Source: an uncultured Desulfobulbaceae bacterium
GTDB lineage: Bacteria > Desulfobacterota > Desulfobulbia > Desulfobulbales > BM004
Assembly (NCBI GenBank): GCA_945787325.1
Contig: CALZHP010000009.1
Span: 1 to 51,131, forward strand
Length of the DNA stretch: 51,131 nt
Reading direction: 5' to 3'
Notes under the pieces: model-generated
Seen by the model: the letters and a program-made list of their open reading frames with translations, nothing else
Database searches by the model: none
What the model was told of the DNA's origin: nothing
In this document: positions 8,171 through 16,334 of the stretch, in pieces
Layout: every line of letters begins with the position of its first letter
Position numbering within the stretch: position 1 is the stretch's first letter
Position numbers and translations under genes: made by a program

Positions 8171-8186
8171 ATTTTGATATCAAAAT
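8171..8186. promoter_or_regulatory. 16-bp perfect palindrome upstream of malonyl-CoA decarboxylase
   Basis: ATTTTGATATCAAAAT is a perfect palindrome 46 bp before the ATG at 8233 and 25 bp after the previous stop. The position suits an operator for a dimeric regulator. AT-rich palindromes can occur by chance, so confidence is modest. Confidence 0.35.
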
Positions 8187-8232
8187 AGCGGTTTCTGAGA
8201 GATGAAAATTTGTTGCTACAAAAGGGTGCAAA

Positions 8233-9666
8233 ATGGTTGATATGTATGATGAAGAACACGAAAAGTCGTTTGATATTTTCGACAGGTTGAGCAGGGGTGA
8301 GTTCAGAAAGGCTTGGGACGGCATTATCGGCATGGCCAGAAAAACCCTGTCCAGAAGGGAAGGGCTGGATCCGCGTTATGAGCAGAGAGAATATCTTAAG
8401 AATCTCATCCATGAGTGTATATATGCAAAAGGCGGTGACGTTTCTGCCAGGACACGGACGGTTGAACTTGGCACTGCTTATCTAAACCTTACCAAAAAGG
8501 GACAGGATATGTTTCATGAAATTCTTGCCAATGATTTTGATATAGACAGGCAGGAACTAGCGGACAAAGTCAAGACTCTGGAAAATACTCAAAACCAGCA
8601 GGAATCAATTCATGCCGAAATAGATCTGAAAAGCTCACTCACACCACCCAGAATTATTCTACTCAAACAGTTTTCATCCCTGCCAAACGGCTTGAAACTT
8701 CTGATAGATATGCGTGCTGCAATTCTGGCAAAGTGTAAAGGGAATCCGGGATTGTATAAATTGTCTTTTGATATTAAGGAGATACTGGCCGCATGGTTTG
8801 ATATTGGTCTCCTTGATCTTCAGGAGATTACTTGGAACTCACCAGCTGCGCTTCTGGAAAAACTTATTGAATATGAGGCGGTTCATGAAATCCGTTCTTG
8901 GGACGATCTGCGCGCCAGGCTAGATTCGGACCGGTTGTGCTATGCTTTTTTTCATAACAAAATGATCTCCGAACCATTGATTTTTGTTGAAGTGGCCCTG
9001 GTAAATAAGCTCAGTGATAACATTCAGGATCTGCTCAATAAAGAGGATGATAGAATCGATCCACGGCATGCCAATACGGCCATATTTTACTCGATCTCAA
9101 ATACGCAGCCTGGACTGGCCGGTATAAGTTTAGGGAATTTTTTGATAAAAACAGTGGTGCAGAAACTTTCCAATGAATTTGGAGAGTTAAAGCAATTTGC
9201 TACATTATCCCCCGTACCGGGTTTTAGAAAATGGTTGGACCAAAAACTTTCCGTTACTGAAAATAGTTTAATGCTGCCCAGAGAAATTGAAAAGATCAAG
9301 GATAAATATGGATGTGAAGATGCCGGTGATCAATTGCAAAAAACTCTAGCAAGTGACTGGTACGATGATCATGAGGCAGTTGAAGTTGTCAAACCAATTC
9401 TTACCAGGCTTTGCGCACATTACCTGCTGGAAGAACGTAAGGAGCAGAGGGCTCTTGATCCTGTAACCCATTTTCATCTGACAAACGGTGCTATGCTCGA
9501 ACGGGTGAACTGGTTGGCCGATGTATCGGAAAATGGTAAAAAACTTTCGTATGGTTTCATGGTCAATTATCATTACAAACTCAATGATATTGATAGAAAT
9601 CATGAAGAATACGTGACGAGGGCCAATATTATTGCGAGCCGGTCTGTGAAGAATCACCTGAAGTGA
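8233..9666 (+). CDS. Malonyl-CoA decarboxylase
   Basis: A 477-aa enzyme converting malonyl-CoA to acetyl-CoA and CO2. The N-terminal third is the helical oligomerisation domain; the C-terminal part has the GNAT-like catalytic domain. Characteristic stretches are HNKMISEPLIFVEVALV, SNTQPGLAGISLGNFLIK, the SPVPGF loop and the HFHLTNGA segment near residue 412 that carries the catalytic His. Length is normal for bacterial enzymes. The preceding DUF4442 and DUF1330 genes may belong to the same acyl-CoA function. No malonyl-CoA synthetase or malonate transporter is in the window, so it may instead regulate malonyl-CoA pools or serve degradation of a dicarboxylate. Confidence 0.94.
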   Translation: MVDMYDEEHEKSFDIFDRLSRGEFRKAWDGIIGMARKTLSRREGLDPRYEQREYLKNLIHECIYAKGGDVSARTRTVELGTAYLNLTKKGQDMFHEILANDFDIDRQELADKVKTLENTQNQQESIHAEIDLKSSLTPPRIILLKQFSSLPNGLKLLIDMRAAILAKCKGNPGLYKLSFDIKEILAAWFDIGLLDLQEITWNSPAALLEKLIEYEAVHEIRSWDDLRARLDSDRLCYAFFHNKMISEPLIFVEVALVNKLSDNIQDLLNKEDDRIDPRHANTAIFYSISNTQPGLAGISLGNFLIKTVVQKLSNEFGELKQFATLSPVPGFRKWLDQKLSVTENSLMLPREIEKIKDKYGCEDAGDQLQKTLASDWYDDHEAVEVVKPILTRLCAHYLLEERKEQRALDPVTHFHLTNGAMLERVNWLADVSENGKKLSYGFMVNYHYKLNDIDRNHEEYVTRANIIASRSVKNHLK

Positions 9667-9674
9667 GATGGGAA

Positions 9675-9894
9675 ATGATTGATTTTTTTCGTTTATCAAT
9701 GTCACAGAGAGAGCTGGCAGATTTTTTAATATTTGCCTCAAGATTATAACCAAATCCCAGAGAGTTTATTTAGCTTAGTGTCGCCCACTTCCTGGTTTGT
9801 ACAAATTTGTGAAATCACCAGAGATGATACGGTTTTTGCAATAAAATATCTGCAGGAAGCCCAGATGTTCAAGTTAGCGAACATAACAGAATAA
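9675..9894 (+). pseudogene. Possible frameshifted small gene remnant
   Basis: From ATG 9675 a frame reads MIDFFRLSMSQRELADFL and stops after 24 residues. A second frame (TTG 9733 to TAA 9894, 53 codons) continues with protein-like sequence ending EAQMFKLANITE. The first part resembles the start of a helix-turn-helix (SQRELADFL), so one frameshifted short gene is possible. Neither half alone matches a family I recognise; chance reading frames cannot be excluded. Confidence 0.22.
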
Positions 9895-9919
9895 GGCTAA
9901 TAATAATGGCGGAGTTATC

Positions 9920-12900
9920 GTGACGAGCTTTGTTTTATCCCTTTTTCGTAAAGTTTTTTGCAAACCTTTTCTCAGGGTGATTGTTCTTCTTTTCTGCCTG
10001 TTTTCCCTCCCTTGCCCCACATTTGGTGAAGAACCCGCGGGTTTTTACCCTAAGAAAATATTAATTCTTAATTCCTACCACAAGGGATTCACCTGGTCCG
10101 ATAACATAATGACAGGTATCGAATCTGTGTTCGAGGAAGCGGACGTGGACGTTGAACTGTCATATGAATACATGGACAGTAAACGCCACACCACCGATGA
10201 AATATTCCCTGCTCTTGAGGAACTTTACAGGGAAAAACTTCATGAAGAGTTTGATGTAGTGATTGTCTCGGATAACCACGCTCTGGAATTTCTGCTGGAT
10301 CGCCGTCAACTGCTTCTACCTGAAGTACCGGTTGTTTTTTGCGCCGTAGACAACTTTAGTGACGAGCTCATCAGTGGCCATAAAGATATTACTGGGATTG
10401 CAGAGGAGCCCGACCTGAAGGGTACGGTGGAGCTGGCCCTGAAAATACACCCTCGCACTAAACAGGTTGCTGTTATCAGCGACAGCACAAAAACAGGCCG
10501 TATTAACCTTGAGCGAATACGCATGCTGTATGAAAACTTCAACAGTTCTGTTGAATTTATCGAGCTTGTTAACCTTTCAGCTGAAAATCTTCGCGAGGAG
10601 CTTAGCCGTCTACCCGATGATACGGTTGTTCTCTTCCTCTCATTTTATCTTGACGGTGAGGGGAAAGCTTTTTCCAGGGATGAGATTCGTAATCTGATTA
10701 CACAAAGTACTGATCGTCCAGTTTATTCTGCCTGGGACATCCTGGTAGGAAATGGAATTCTCGGCGGTGTTGTAGTAAACGGGCGACTGCAAGGTAAGAA
10801 CGCCGGAAGTATGGCGCTGAGAATTCTCAAGGGAGAACCCACAGAGTCAATACCGGTTCAGAGGAGAAGTCCGAACACCGTCATGTTCGATTATGCACAA
10901 CTGAAACGTTTTGGAATTTCTTTATCGGCCATACCAGATAGAAGTGTCATTCTCAATGAGCCGAAGTCGTTTTATTACAGTTATAGGAAAACGGTGTGGA
11001 CTGTATCACTTGCATTTACAGGCCTGCTCGCACTTGTTGCAAGCCTTTATGTAAATATTCTTCGGCGGCGTCGAGCAGAAACAGCACTGATGCAAAGTGA
11101 ACATCAGGCGCGGGAACAGCTTGCCGAGCTGGAAAATATCTACAAAAACACTCCGATCGGTTTGGGTTACGTCGATAATGATCTGCGTTTTGTCCGCATA
11201 AACGATTATATGGCGGAAATGAATGGTAAAACAGTTGAAGAGCATATTGGGCACACGCCATCCGAAGTGGTTCCTGACATTGCCGACAAATTGGTACCGA
11301 TATTCCAGCTGGTAATTGAATCCGGTAAGCCGGTGTTGAATCACGTGGTCAAGGGGACAACGGCCGCTGACCCTGAGCGTGAGCATTACTGGCTCAGGAA
11401 CTGTTTTCCGATGAAGTCCGCGGAAGGAAAAGTGGTGGGTGTTTTGACAGTGGTAATGGATATTACTGCCCACAAGCATGTGGAAAAGGAATTGGAGAGG
11501 CACCGTTCCGAACTTGAACAAAAGGTTCAGGAGCGCATAGTCGAAGTCGAGGAGACCAACAGGCTTTTGCAGTTGGAGATTAAAGAGCGCTTGCAAGCCG
11601 AGGAAAGCCTGCAGGAGAGCGAAAAACTTTATCGAATGTTGATTGAAAAGGCCAAAGATGCAGTCTTCCTGCTGGAGGCGGAAGGAGAGGACACCGGCAA
11701 AATTATCAGCACGAATCAGGCAGCTGCAGACATGCACGGGTATTCTTTCGACGAAATTCTTTCCCTTAACATCATGGACCTTGATACTCCGGAAGCTGCT
11801 AAGGATACGCCGGACCTGATCAGGAGAATCTTGGCTGGAGAGTGGATAAAGGGAGAAATGAGCCACAAGCGGAAAGATGGGACTGTATTCCCGATTGAAT
11901 TCAGCGCCGGGCTGCTTGAATTCGGAAACAAGAAATATATTCTGGCCTTCGACAGGGACATAACTGATCGTAAAAAGTCTGAGCAGGACATGGTTCAAAT
12001 CCAGAAAAGTGAGGCCATCGGTACACTTGCCGGGGGCATTGCCCACGACTTTAATAATATCCTGGGTACCATAATCGGCTATGCAGAGATGATAGAGATG
12101 TTTGATATCGCTGAAGAGAGCCCGATCCGACCCAAAGTCGCAGAAGTGATACGGGCTGCATATCGGGCAAAGGAGCTTGTACAGCAGATTCTTACTTTCA
12201 GCCGGCGAACCAAGCAGAAAAAAACACCTGTGCTTATTGAGCCGCTTATTAGAGAAGTCCTCAGTTTTATAGCTGCAATTTTACCGCCCGGCATAGAAAT
12301 ACGATATAATATGAGGTGTGAAACAGCTGCGGTTATGGCCGATCCCACCCAGTTGCACCAAGTACTTATGAACCTTTGCACAAACGCCATACATGCTTTG
12401 GAGGAAAAAGGCGGTACGCTATCGATCAATGTTGAAGAACAGGGTATCAGTTCGGATATCTCCGGTATGTTACTGGGAGTGACGCCAGGGGCATATATAA
12501 GAATTACAGTGGGTGATACCGGGACCGGCATGGAGCAGGAAATTATGGATAGGGTGTTTGATCCATATTTTACAACTAAGGAACCTGGTGAAGGAACGGG
12601 CATGGGCCTTGCCGTTGTGCAGGGGATAATCAGGAACCACGGTGGTACGATAACTGTTGAGAGCGGTGTGGGGATCGGTTCAGTTTTTCAGGTTTATCTG
12701 CCAAAAACAGATTTTGATTTGATCGAAGAGGGAGAAGCAAAGGCACCACTTACTGAAGTGACTTCCGGACTGGAGCAGGTTCTCTTTGTGGATGATGAGC
12801 AGACCCTGGTAGATTTCAGTAGAGGTGTGCTGGAAAACCTTGGTTATCAGGTGGTTGCAGTTACCAACAGTCTTGAAGCTCTGGAAAAGTTCAGCGAGCA

Positions 12901-13141
12901 TCCTGATAAATTTGACCTGGTGATTACAGACCAGGTTATGCCCAAGCTGAAGGGAACTGATCTGACCCGTGAAATATTAGCAATACGTCCCGATATTCCT
13001 ATCATCCTCTGCACGGGATTCAGCAAGTCGGTAACGGAGGAGTCGGCAAAGGCCTTGGGGATCAGAGAGTATGTAATTAAACCGGTCGGGGCCGTGGACC
13101 TTGCCAGGTTAGTGCGCAAGGTGCTTGATGAAAAAAAATAG
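9920..13141 (+). CDS. Hybrid sensor histidine kinase with periplasmic substrate-binding-like sensor
   Basis: A 1073-aa inner-membrane kinase. Order: signal/anchor helix (about 10-35); an ABC-type substrate-binding-protein domain (about 45-335, starting KKILILNSYHKGFTWSDN); a second membrane helix (about 357-378); two PAS domains (about 400-520 and 575-690); a HisKA domain with the phospho-His in GGIAHDFNNIL (near 709); HATPase motifs DTGTGM and GEGTGMGLAVVQGI (about 865-900); and a C-terminal receiver (about 950-1073) with DDE, Asp near 1003 and the conserved Lys in VIKPVG. GGAG five nt before the GTG sets the start. The next gene, 18 nt on, is an NtrC-type regulator, its obvious partner. The sensor type suggests a small extracytoplasmic ligand, identity unknown. 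Confidence 0.93.
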   Translation: MTSFVLSLFRKVFCKPFLRVIVLLFCLFSLPCPTFGEEPAGFYPKKILILNSYHKGFTWSDNIMTGIESVFEEADVDVELSYEYMDSKRHTTDEIFPALEELYREKLHEEFDVVIVSDNHALEFLLDRRQLLLPEVPVVFCAVDNFSDELISGHKDITGIAEEPDLKGTVELALKIHPRTKQVAVISDSTKTGRINLERIRMLYENFNSSVEFIELVNLSAENLREELSRLPDDTVVLFLSFYLDGEGKAFSRDEIRNLITQSTDRPVYSAWDILVGNGILGGVVVNGRLQGKNAGSMALRILKGEPTESIPVQRRSPNTVMFDYAQLKRFGISLSAIPDRSVILNEPKSFYYSYRKTVWTVSLAFTGLLALVASLYVNILRRRRAETALMQSEHQAREQLAELENIYKNTPIGLGYVDNDLRFVRINDYMAEMNGKTVEEHIGHTPSEVVPDIADKLVPIFQLVIESGKPVLNHVVKGTTAADPEREHYWLRNCFPMKSAEGKVVGVLTVVMDITAHKHVEKELERHRSELEQKVQERIVEVEETNRLLQLEIKERLQAEESLQESEKLYRMLIEKAKDAVFLLEAEGEDTGKIISTNQAAADMHGYSFDEILSLNIMDLDTPEAAKDTPDLIRRILAGEWIKGEMSHKRKDGTVFPIEFSAGLLEFGNKKYILAFDRDITDRKKSEQDMVQIQKSEAIGTLAGGIAHDFNNILGTIIGYAEMIEMFDIAEESPIRPKVAEVIRAAYRAKELVQQILTFSRRTKQKKTPVLIEPLIREVLSFIAAILPPGIEIRYNMRCETAAVMADPTQLHQVLMNLCTNAIHALEEKGGTLSINVEEQGISSDISGMLLGVTPGAYIRITVGDTGTGMEQEIMDRVFDPYFTTKEPGEGTGMGLAVVQGIIRNHGGTITVESGVGIGSVFQVYLPKTDFDLIEEGEAKAPLTEVTSGLEQVLFVDDEQTLVDFSRGVLENLGYQVVAVTNSLEALEKFSEHPDKFDLVITDQVMPKLKGTDLTREILAIRPDIPIILCTGFSKSVTEESAKALGIREYVIKPVGAVDLARLVRKVLDEKK

Positions 13142-13159
13142 AAAGGCAGTGGAGACTGT

Positions 13160-14584
13160 ATGGCAAACGTATTGATCATAGATGACGACCAGGGGATGTG
13201 TATTATGATGGTAGACCTGGTGAAAAATATGGGTCACGATGCAGCGTATTCTGTAACCCTTGAGGGAGGTCTGCAAATGGCTCGTTCCGGGGGATATGAT
13301 GTTGTCTTCCTGGATGTTTTTATGCCGGACGGAAATGGACTTGAGGCTCTACCGAAAATAAAGGAGACGACTTCCGCCCCTGAAGTAATAATTATAACCG
13401 GTGCGGGTACATCGGATGGTGCTGAAGTAGCGATAAAGAGTGGTGCCTGGGACTATCTTCAGAAACCGCTGTCCCCCAAAAGCATCGTTCTTCCACTCAG
13501 CAGGGTGTTTCAGTACAGGGACAGTATGAAGGAAGCCCGTAAACCTGCGGTTCCCCTGAAATTGAAAGGCATTGTCGGAAGCAGTCCGGCTATGCGGGCA
13601 TGTATTGATGATCTGGCCCGGGCAGCAAACAGCGATGCCAATGTGTTGATTATCGGTGAGACGGGAACCGGAAAAGAAGTTTTTGCCAAGGCTATTCAGG
13701 CCAATAGTGCGCTGGCCGATGAAAAATTCATTGTTGTTGACTGCGCTGCCCTGCCAGAAACTTTGATTGAAAGCTCCTTATTCGGGCATGAAAAAGGAGC
13801 TTTTACCGGTGCCGATAGGACCCGTGATGGATTAATCATGAAGGCGGATGGCGGTACACTTTTTCTTGATGAAATTGGTGAACTCAGTCTTAACCTACAG
13901 AAAGCATTCCTGAGAGTTTTGCAGGAGAGGAAATTTCGCCCTGTAGGAGGCGGTAAAGAAGTGCAAAGCAACTTCAGACTGATTGCCGCAACCAACAGGG
14001 GTCTCGAGGAAATGGCAGAGGCAGGCGAGTTTAGAAAAGATCTCCTCTACAGACTGCAGTCAATTATTGTTGAGTTGCCTCCGATCAGACAGAGGCCTGA
14101 AGATATTAAAGAACTGACCGTATATCACACAAACAGGATATGCGAGCGATACGGTACAAAAACAAAAGGATTCGCAGCTGACTTCTTCCAGGCCCTTTCC
14201 GCCTATGAATGGCCCGGGAATATCAGGGAGCTAATCAATACTCTGGAAAGCGCTATAAGCGAGGCGCAGGATGAACCAGTACTTTATATTAAGCATCTGC
14301 CGACTCATATTCGCGTTAAGATGGCACGGGCTTCGGTTGTAGAAGATATTCCGGAAACCGATGCGGAAAAAAATACTTCTGGAGATTCAAGTTCAGAAGC
14401 TTTTCTTCCGTACAGGGAGTTTCGGGATAATATTCTGGCCGGTCCGGAAAAAAAGTACTTTAAGGACCTTTTGACCCACACCAGGGGAAACATTTCTGAG
14501 GCTTGCCGCATATCCGGCCTGGGCAGGACCTGGCTGTATGCTACTTTAAAAAAGCACGGTATTTCCAGAACGGGTTGGGGTTAG
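13160..14584 (+). CDS. Sigma-54-dependent response regulator (NtrC family)
   Basis: A 474-aa enhancer-binding activator. The receiver (1-120) has the acidic pair DDD near the start, phospho-acceptor Asp in FLDVFMPDGNG (near 52) and the Lys of QKPLSP. The AAA+ domain (about 138-375) has Walker A GETGTGKE (about 165), the sigma-54 contact loop GAFTGA (about 213), Walker B GGTLFLDEIGEL and the arginine-finger region. A Fis-type helix-turn-helix ends the protein (NISEACRISGLGRTWLYATL, about 440-470). GGAG five nt upstream supports the start. It pairs with the preceding hybrid kinase and probably activates the sigma-54 promoter at 14899-14914 by binding the inverted repeat at 14765-14796. Confidence 0.95.
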   Translation: MANVLIIDDDQGMCIMMVDLVKNMGHDAAYSVTLEGGLQMARSGGYDVVFLDVFMPDGNGLEALPKIKETTSAPEVIIITGAGTSDGAEVAIKSGAWDYLQKPLSPKSIVLPLSRVFQYRDSMKEARKPAVPLKLKGIVGSSPAMRACIDDLARAANSDANVLIIGETGTGKEVFAKAIQANSALADEKFIVVDCAALPETLIESSLFGHEKGAFTGADRTRDGLIMKADGGTLFLDEIGELSLNLQKAFLRVLQERKFRPVGGGKEVQSNFRLIAATNRGLEEMAEAGEFRKDLLYRLQSIIVELPPIRQRPEDIKELTVYHTNRICERYGTKTKGFAADFFQALSAYEWPGNIRELINTLESAISEAQDEPVLYIKHLPTHIRVKMARASVVEDIPETDAEKNTSGDSSSEAFLPYREFRDNILAGPEKKYFKDLLTHTRGNISEACRISGLGRTWLYATLKKHGISRTGWG

Positions 14585-14637
14585 TTTTGCCTTGTTATTT
14601 CTTCCCGCAGATCAAAGAACACATAAAACACTCTTTT

Positions 14638-14655
14638 TACACCTTGAGAGGTGTA
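14638..14655. terminator. Small hairpin after the response regulator gene
   Basis: TACACCT and AGGTGTA form a perfect 7-bp stem with a TGAG loop, 54 nt after the stop codon. No T-run follows on the + strand, so it may be a weak or factor-assisted terminator or just an mRNA 3'-end structure. Confidence 0.3.
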
Positions 14656-14764
14656 GGAGTTCATTGTTTATTCCACAAATAATTCATGTAATAATCTTAT
14701 ATTTATAAATAATTCCAATTAGATCTGCACACAGGTATCGATCACTGCAAGTGTTCGCTACACT

Positions 14765-14796
14765 GTACACATGTTCACTTTTGTGAACATGTGTAC
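14765..14796. promoter_or_regulatory. Perfect 14-bp inverted repeat, probable upstream activating sequence
   Basis: GTACACATGTTCAC (14765-14778), TTTT spacer, then GTGAACATGTGTAC (14783-14796), a perfect inverted repeat. Partial half-sites (GTGTTC at about 14751, GAACAT at about 14804) flank it. It lies about 100-135 bp upstream of the -24 element of a sigma-54 promoter, where activator sites of NtrC-type proteins normally sit. No T-tract follows, so it is not a typical terminator. The adjacent NtrC-type regulator is the natural candidate to bind it. Confidence 0.7.
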
Positions 14797-14898
14797 GCTG
14801 CTCTGAACATTTCGGCCACCCCGTATCCCAGTCTCCAACCTTCCTCCCTTACTGCTAAGTAACTGTAATTTCATATATTTAACTTTTTTTGTCTTAAA

Positions 14899-14914
14899 TG
14901 GCGTATATCTTGCG
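14899..14914 (+). promoter_or_regulatory. Sigma-54 (-24/-12) promoter
   Basis: TGGCGTATATCTTGCG has TGGC and TTGC with the exact sigma-54 spacing (TGGC-N7-TTGC). It lies 99 bp upstream of the 15014 gene and downstream of the inverted repeat, so transcription would start near 14925. The gene order activator, activator site, sigma-54 promoter, target genes is complete and internally consistent. Confidence 0.78.
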
Positions 14915-14976
14915 ACTACAATACCAAACATACGTACCTAGAGTGTTAGCTATTTATATTTACTGAGGAAACCGGA

Positions 14977-15093
14977 ATGACACTCTTTTTCATCAATAGA
15001 AGGAAGGGAAGAATTGAAGGTACTTTTCTTTGCGGGAGAAAAAAGTGTGATCGGAGAAAGGCTGCAAAAAGCCATGGAGTCAGTGGTGAATAG
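14977..15093 (+). CDS. Possible 38-aa leader peptide overlapping the next gene
   Basis: An ATG with a good ribosome binding site (GAGGAA, about 6 nt upstream) opens a 38-codon frame starting MTLFFINRRKGRIEG and rich in Lys, Arg and Gly. It overlaps the start of the 15014 gene in a different frame. It could couple or tune translation of that gene, or be a chance frame. No homology is recognised. Confidence 0.25.
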   Translation: MTLFFINRRKGRIEGTFLCGRKKCDRRKAAKSHGVSGE

Positions 15094-15388
15094 GGAGCAG
15101 ATTGAGATAATGCACAACGTTGGAGGACTTTCTGAACGTCTGTGTCGTCCGGTTCATGACCTGGCTGCCGCAGTTCTTGTTCCAGGTACACTCGAGGAGT
15201 TTTCTGACATCCTTACTATTGGAGATTTGCTTACCAGCCTTCGAATTATTCTCGTTCTCCCGGAAAGGGATGAGGAAGCCAGCAGCAATGCTCTTGACTT
15301 GTATCCGCGTTTTACCACCTATGCGGATCAGAACTCTGATGAGGTGGTGGCAGTGCTTGAGAAAATATTAAACAGACAGGTTAATTAG
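15014..15388 (+). CDS. Small receiver-like protein, first gene after the sigma-54 promoter
   Basis: A 124-aa soluble alpha/beta protein. The strand-helix alternation (KVLFFAG, AAAVLVPG, RIILVLPERDEE, RFTTYADQNSDEVVAVLEKIL) resembles a stand-alone receiver domain, but the acidic pocket and the phospho-acceptor Asp are not conserved, so it would be a pseudo-receiver. It starts at TTG 15014; AGGAAGGG six nt upstream is a strong ribosome binding site and no in-frame ATG exists upstream before a stop. It is the first gene of the presumed sigma-54 transcript. The function is unknown. Confidence 0.65.
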   Translation: MKVLFFAGEKSVIGERLQKAMESVVNREQIEIMHNVGGLSERLCRPVHDLAAAVLVPGTLEEFSDILTIGDLLTSLRIILVLPERDEEASSNALDLYPRFTTYADQNSDEVVAVLEKILNRQVN

Positions 15389-15417
15389 ACTATATCAATG
15401 CATGTGGCACTCATACA

Positions 15418-15648
15418 ATGAAAAAAAATAATCGAAAAAAAAACGGAACAGTCTGGCAGTTTAGCATTGAAAGAAATGAGGTGCGCTATGGCACGATGAA
15501 TCGACCGAAAATTTCAGGAAACGGATGTAACGAACCTTATAAAGACAGGTACTGGTGCCCGGAAAAGAAGTGGTTTATGCGTGAGGCATGCCCGTTTAAC
15601 TGCCGGCGAGAATGTGACAATTATAAAACGATGTGCGGGTCCCTTTAA
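15418..15648 (+). CDS. Small cysteine-rich protein of unknown function
   Basis: Up to 76 aa. The N-terminal third is very basic; the C-terminal 40 residues contain six cysteines (CNEPYKDRYWC, CPFNCRREC, C near the end), suggesting a metal-binding or disulfide-rich domain. The start is uncertain: ATG 15418 lacks a clear ribosome binding site, and the in-frame GTG 15481 or ATG 15496 would keep all six cysteines. It lies 30 nt after the receiver-like gene and is probably cotranscribed. No family is recognised. Confidence 0.55.
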   Translation: MKKNNRKKNGTVWQFSIERNEVRYGTMNRPKISGNGCNEPYKDRYWCPEKKWFMREACPFNCRRECDNYKTMCGSL

Positions 15649-15729
15649 ACTGGGAATGTTTGAGGGACGACAACTTTCCCTTTTCCGTGAATTGGGAATG
15701 GACAAGAGAAAACAGACCTGGTGGCAATT

Positions 15730-16134
15730 ATGAATGAAATCGACAGACTTGCATTGATGGCAGACCTTGCTGAATCACACTGTGAGCTGAATCATGGTCC
15801 GGATACCCATCCGGAGGATTATCAGGCGGTGAATTATATTGTTATGCCGTTCGGATACAGTGAGAATGATGTTCAGGAAGTAGCAGCCCGGGAACTGATA
15901 GTTCCCGTCTGCCATGATTGTGTTCAGGCGTTAATGCATGATGAATGGACCCTGCTATACTGTTTTGAGTGTTGCAGCAGCCAGTGGGTTGCAAGAAAAC
16001 TGGCGAAGAACAGGTATCGTCATCATGTGTTATGGTTACGGGGATGCCCACATTGCTCCAATGAATTCGGTGGGCTTTATTTTAATGGCATGGAAAGTCT
16101 GGTAGGGGCGGAGGGCTATAAATTGGCTGTCTAA
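15730..16134 (+). CDS. Cysteine-rich protein with probable zinc-ribbon motifs
   Basis: A 134-aa soluble protein. Cysteines come in pairs (CHDC near 60, CFECC near 78, CPHC near 106), suggesting one or two zinc sites. The N-terminus is acidic with MNEIDRLALMADLAESHCELNHG. ATG 15730 is chosen; GTG 15721 is an in-frame alternative. It is the third small gene after the sigma-54 promoter. I do not recognise the family and see no enzymatic motif. Confidence 0.6.
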   Translation: MNEIDRLALMADLAESHCELNHGPDTHPEDYQAVNYIVMPFGYSENDVQEVAARELIVPVCHDCVQALMHDEWTLLYCFECCSSQWVARKLAKNRYRHHVLWLRGCPHCSNEFGGLYFNGMESLVGAEGYKLAV

Positions 16135-16334
16135 ATCAATTATTTTATAAATAACTTTGATAATAACATTAAATATTCAGTCTAGTAAAATGATGTCATG
16201 CCTGGAGAAGAAATTGACAACCTGGGGATCCCTGGCAAAATGTAATTCATTTCCCATGCCGTCCGGTCAATAATAAGGCATGAAAATAGTATTATGATGT
16301 ACAGTGGGCCAATATACAGGTGATCCTTTGATAA

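Noticed and set aside
11006-12046. Long open frame (about 346 codons) on the minus strand opposite the kinase gene
   Set aside because: It is antisense to strong kinase motifs (PAS and HisKA), contains no recognisable domain and reflects codon bias of the real gene.
14765-14796. Perfect hairpin as a rho-independent terminator
   Set aside because: No T-run follows on either strand, and it sits at activator-site distance from a sigma-54 promoter.
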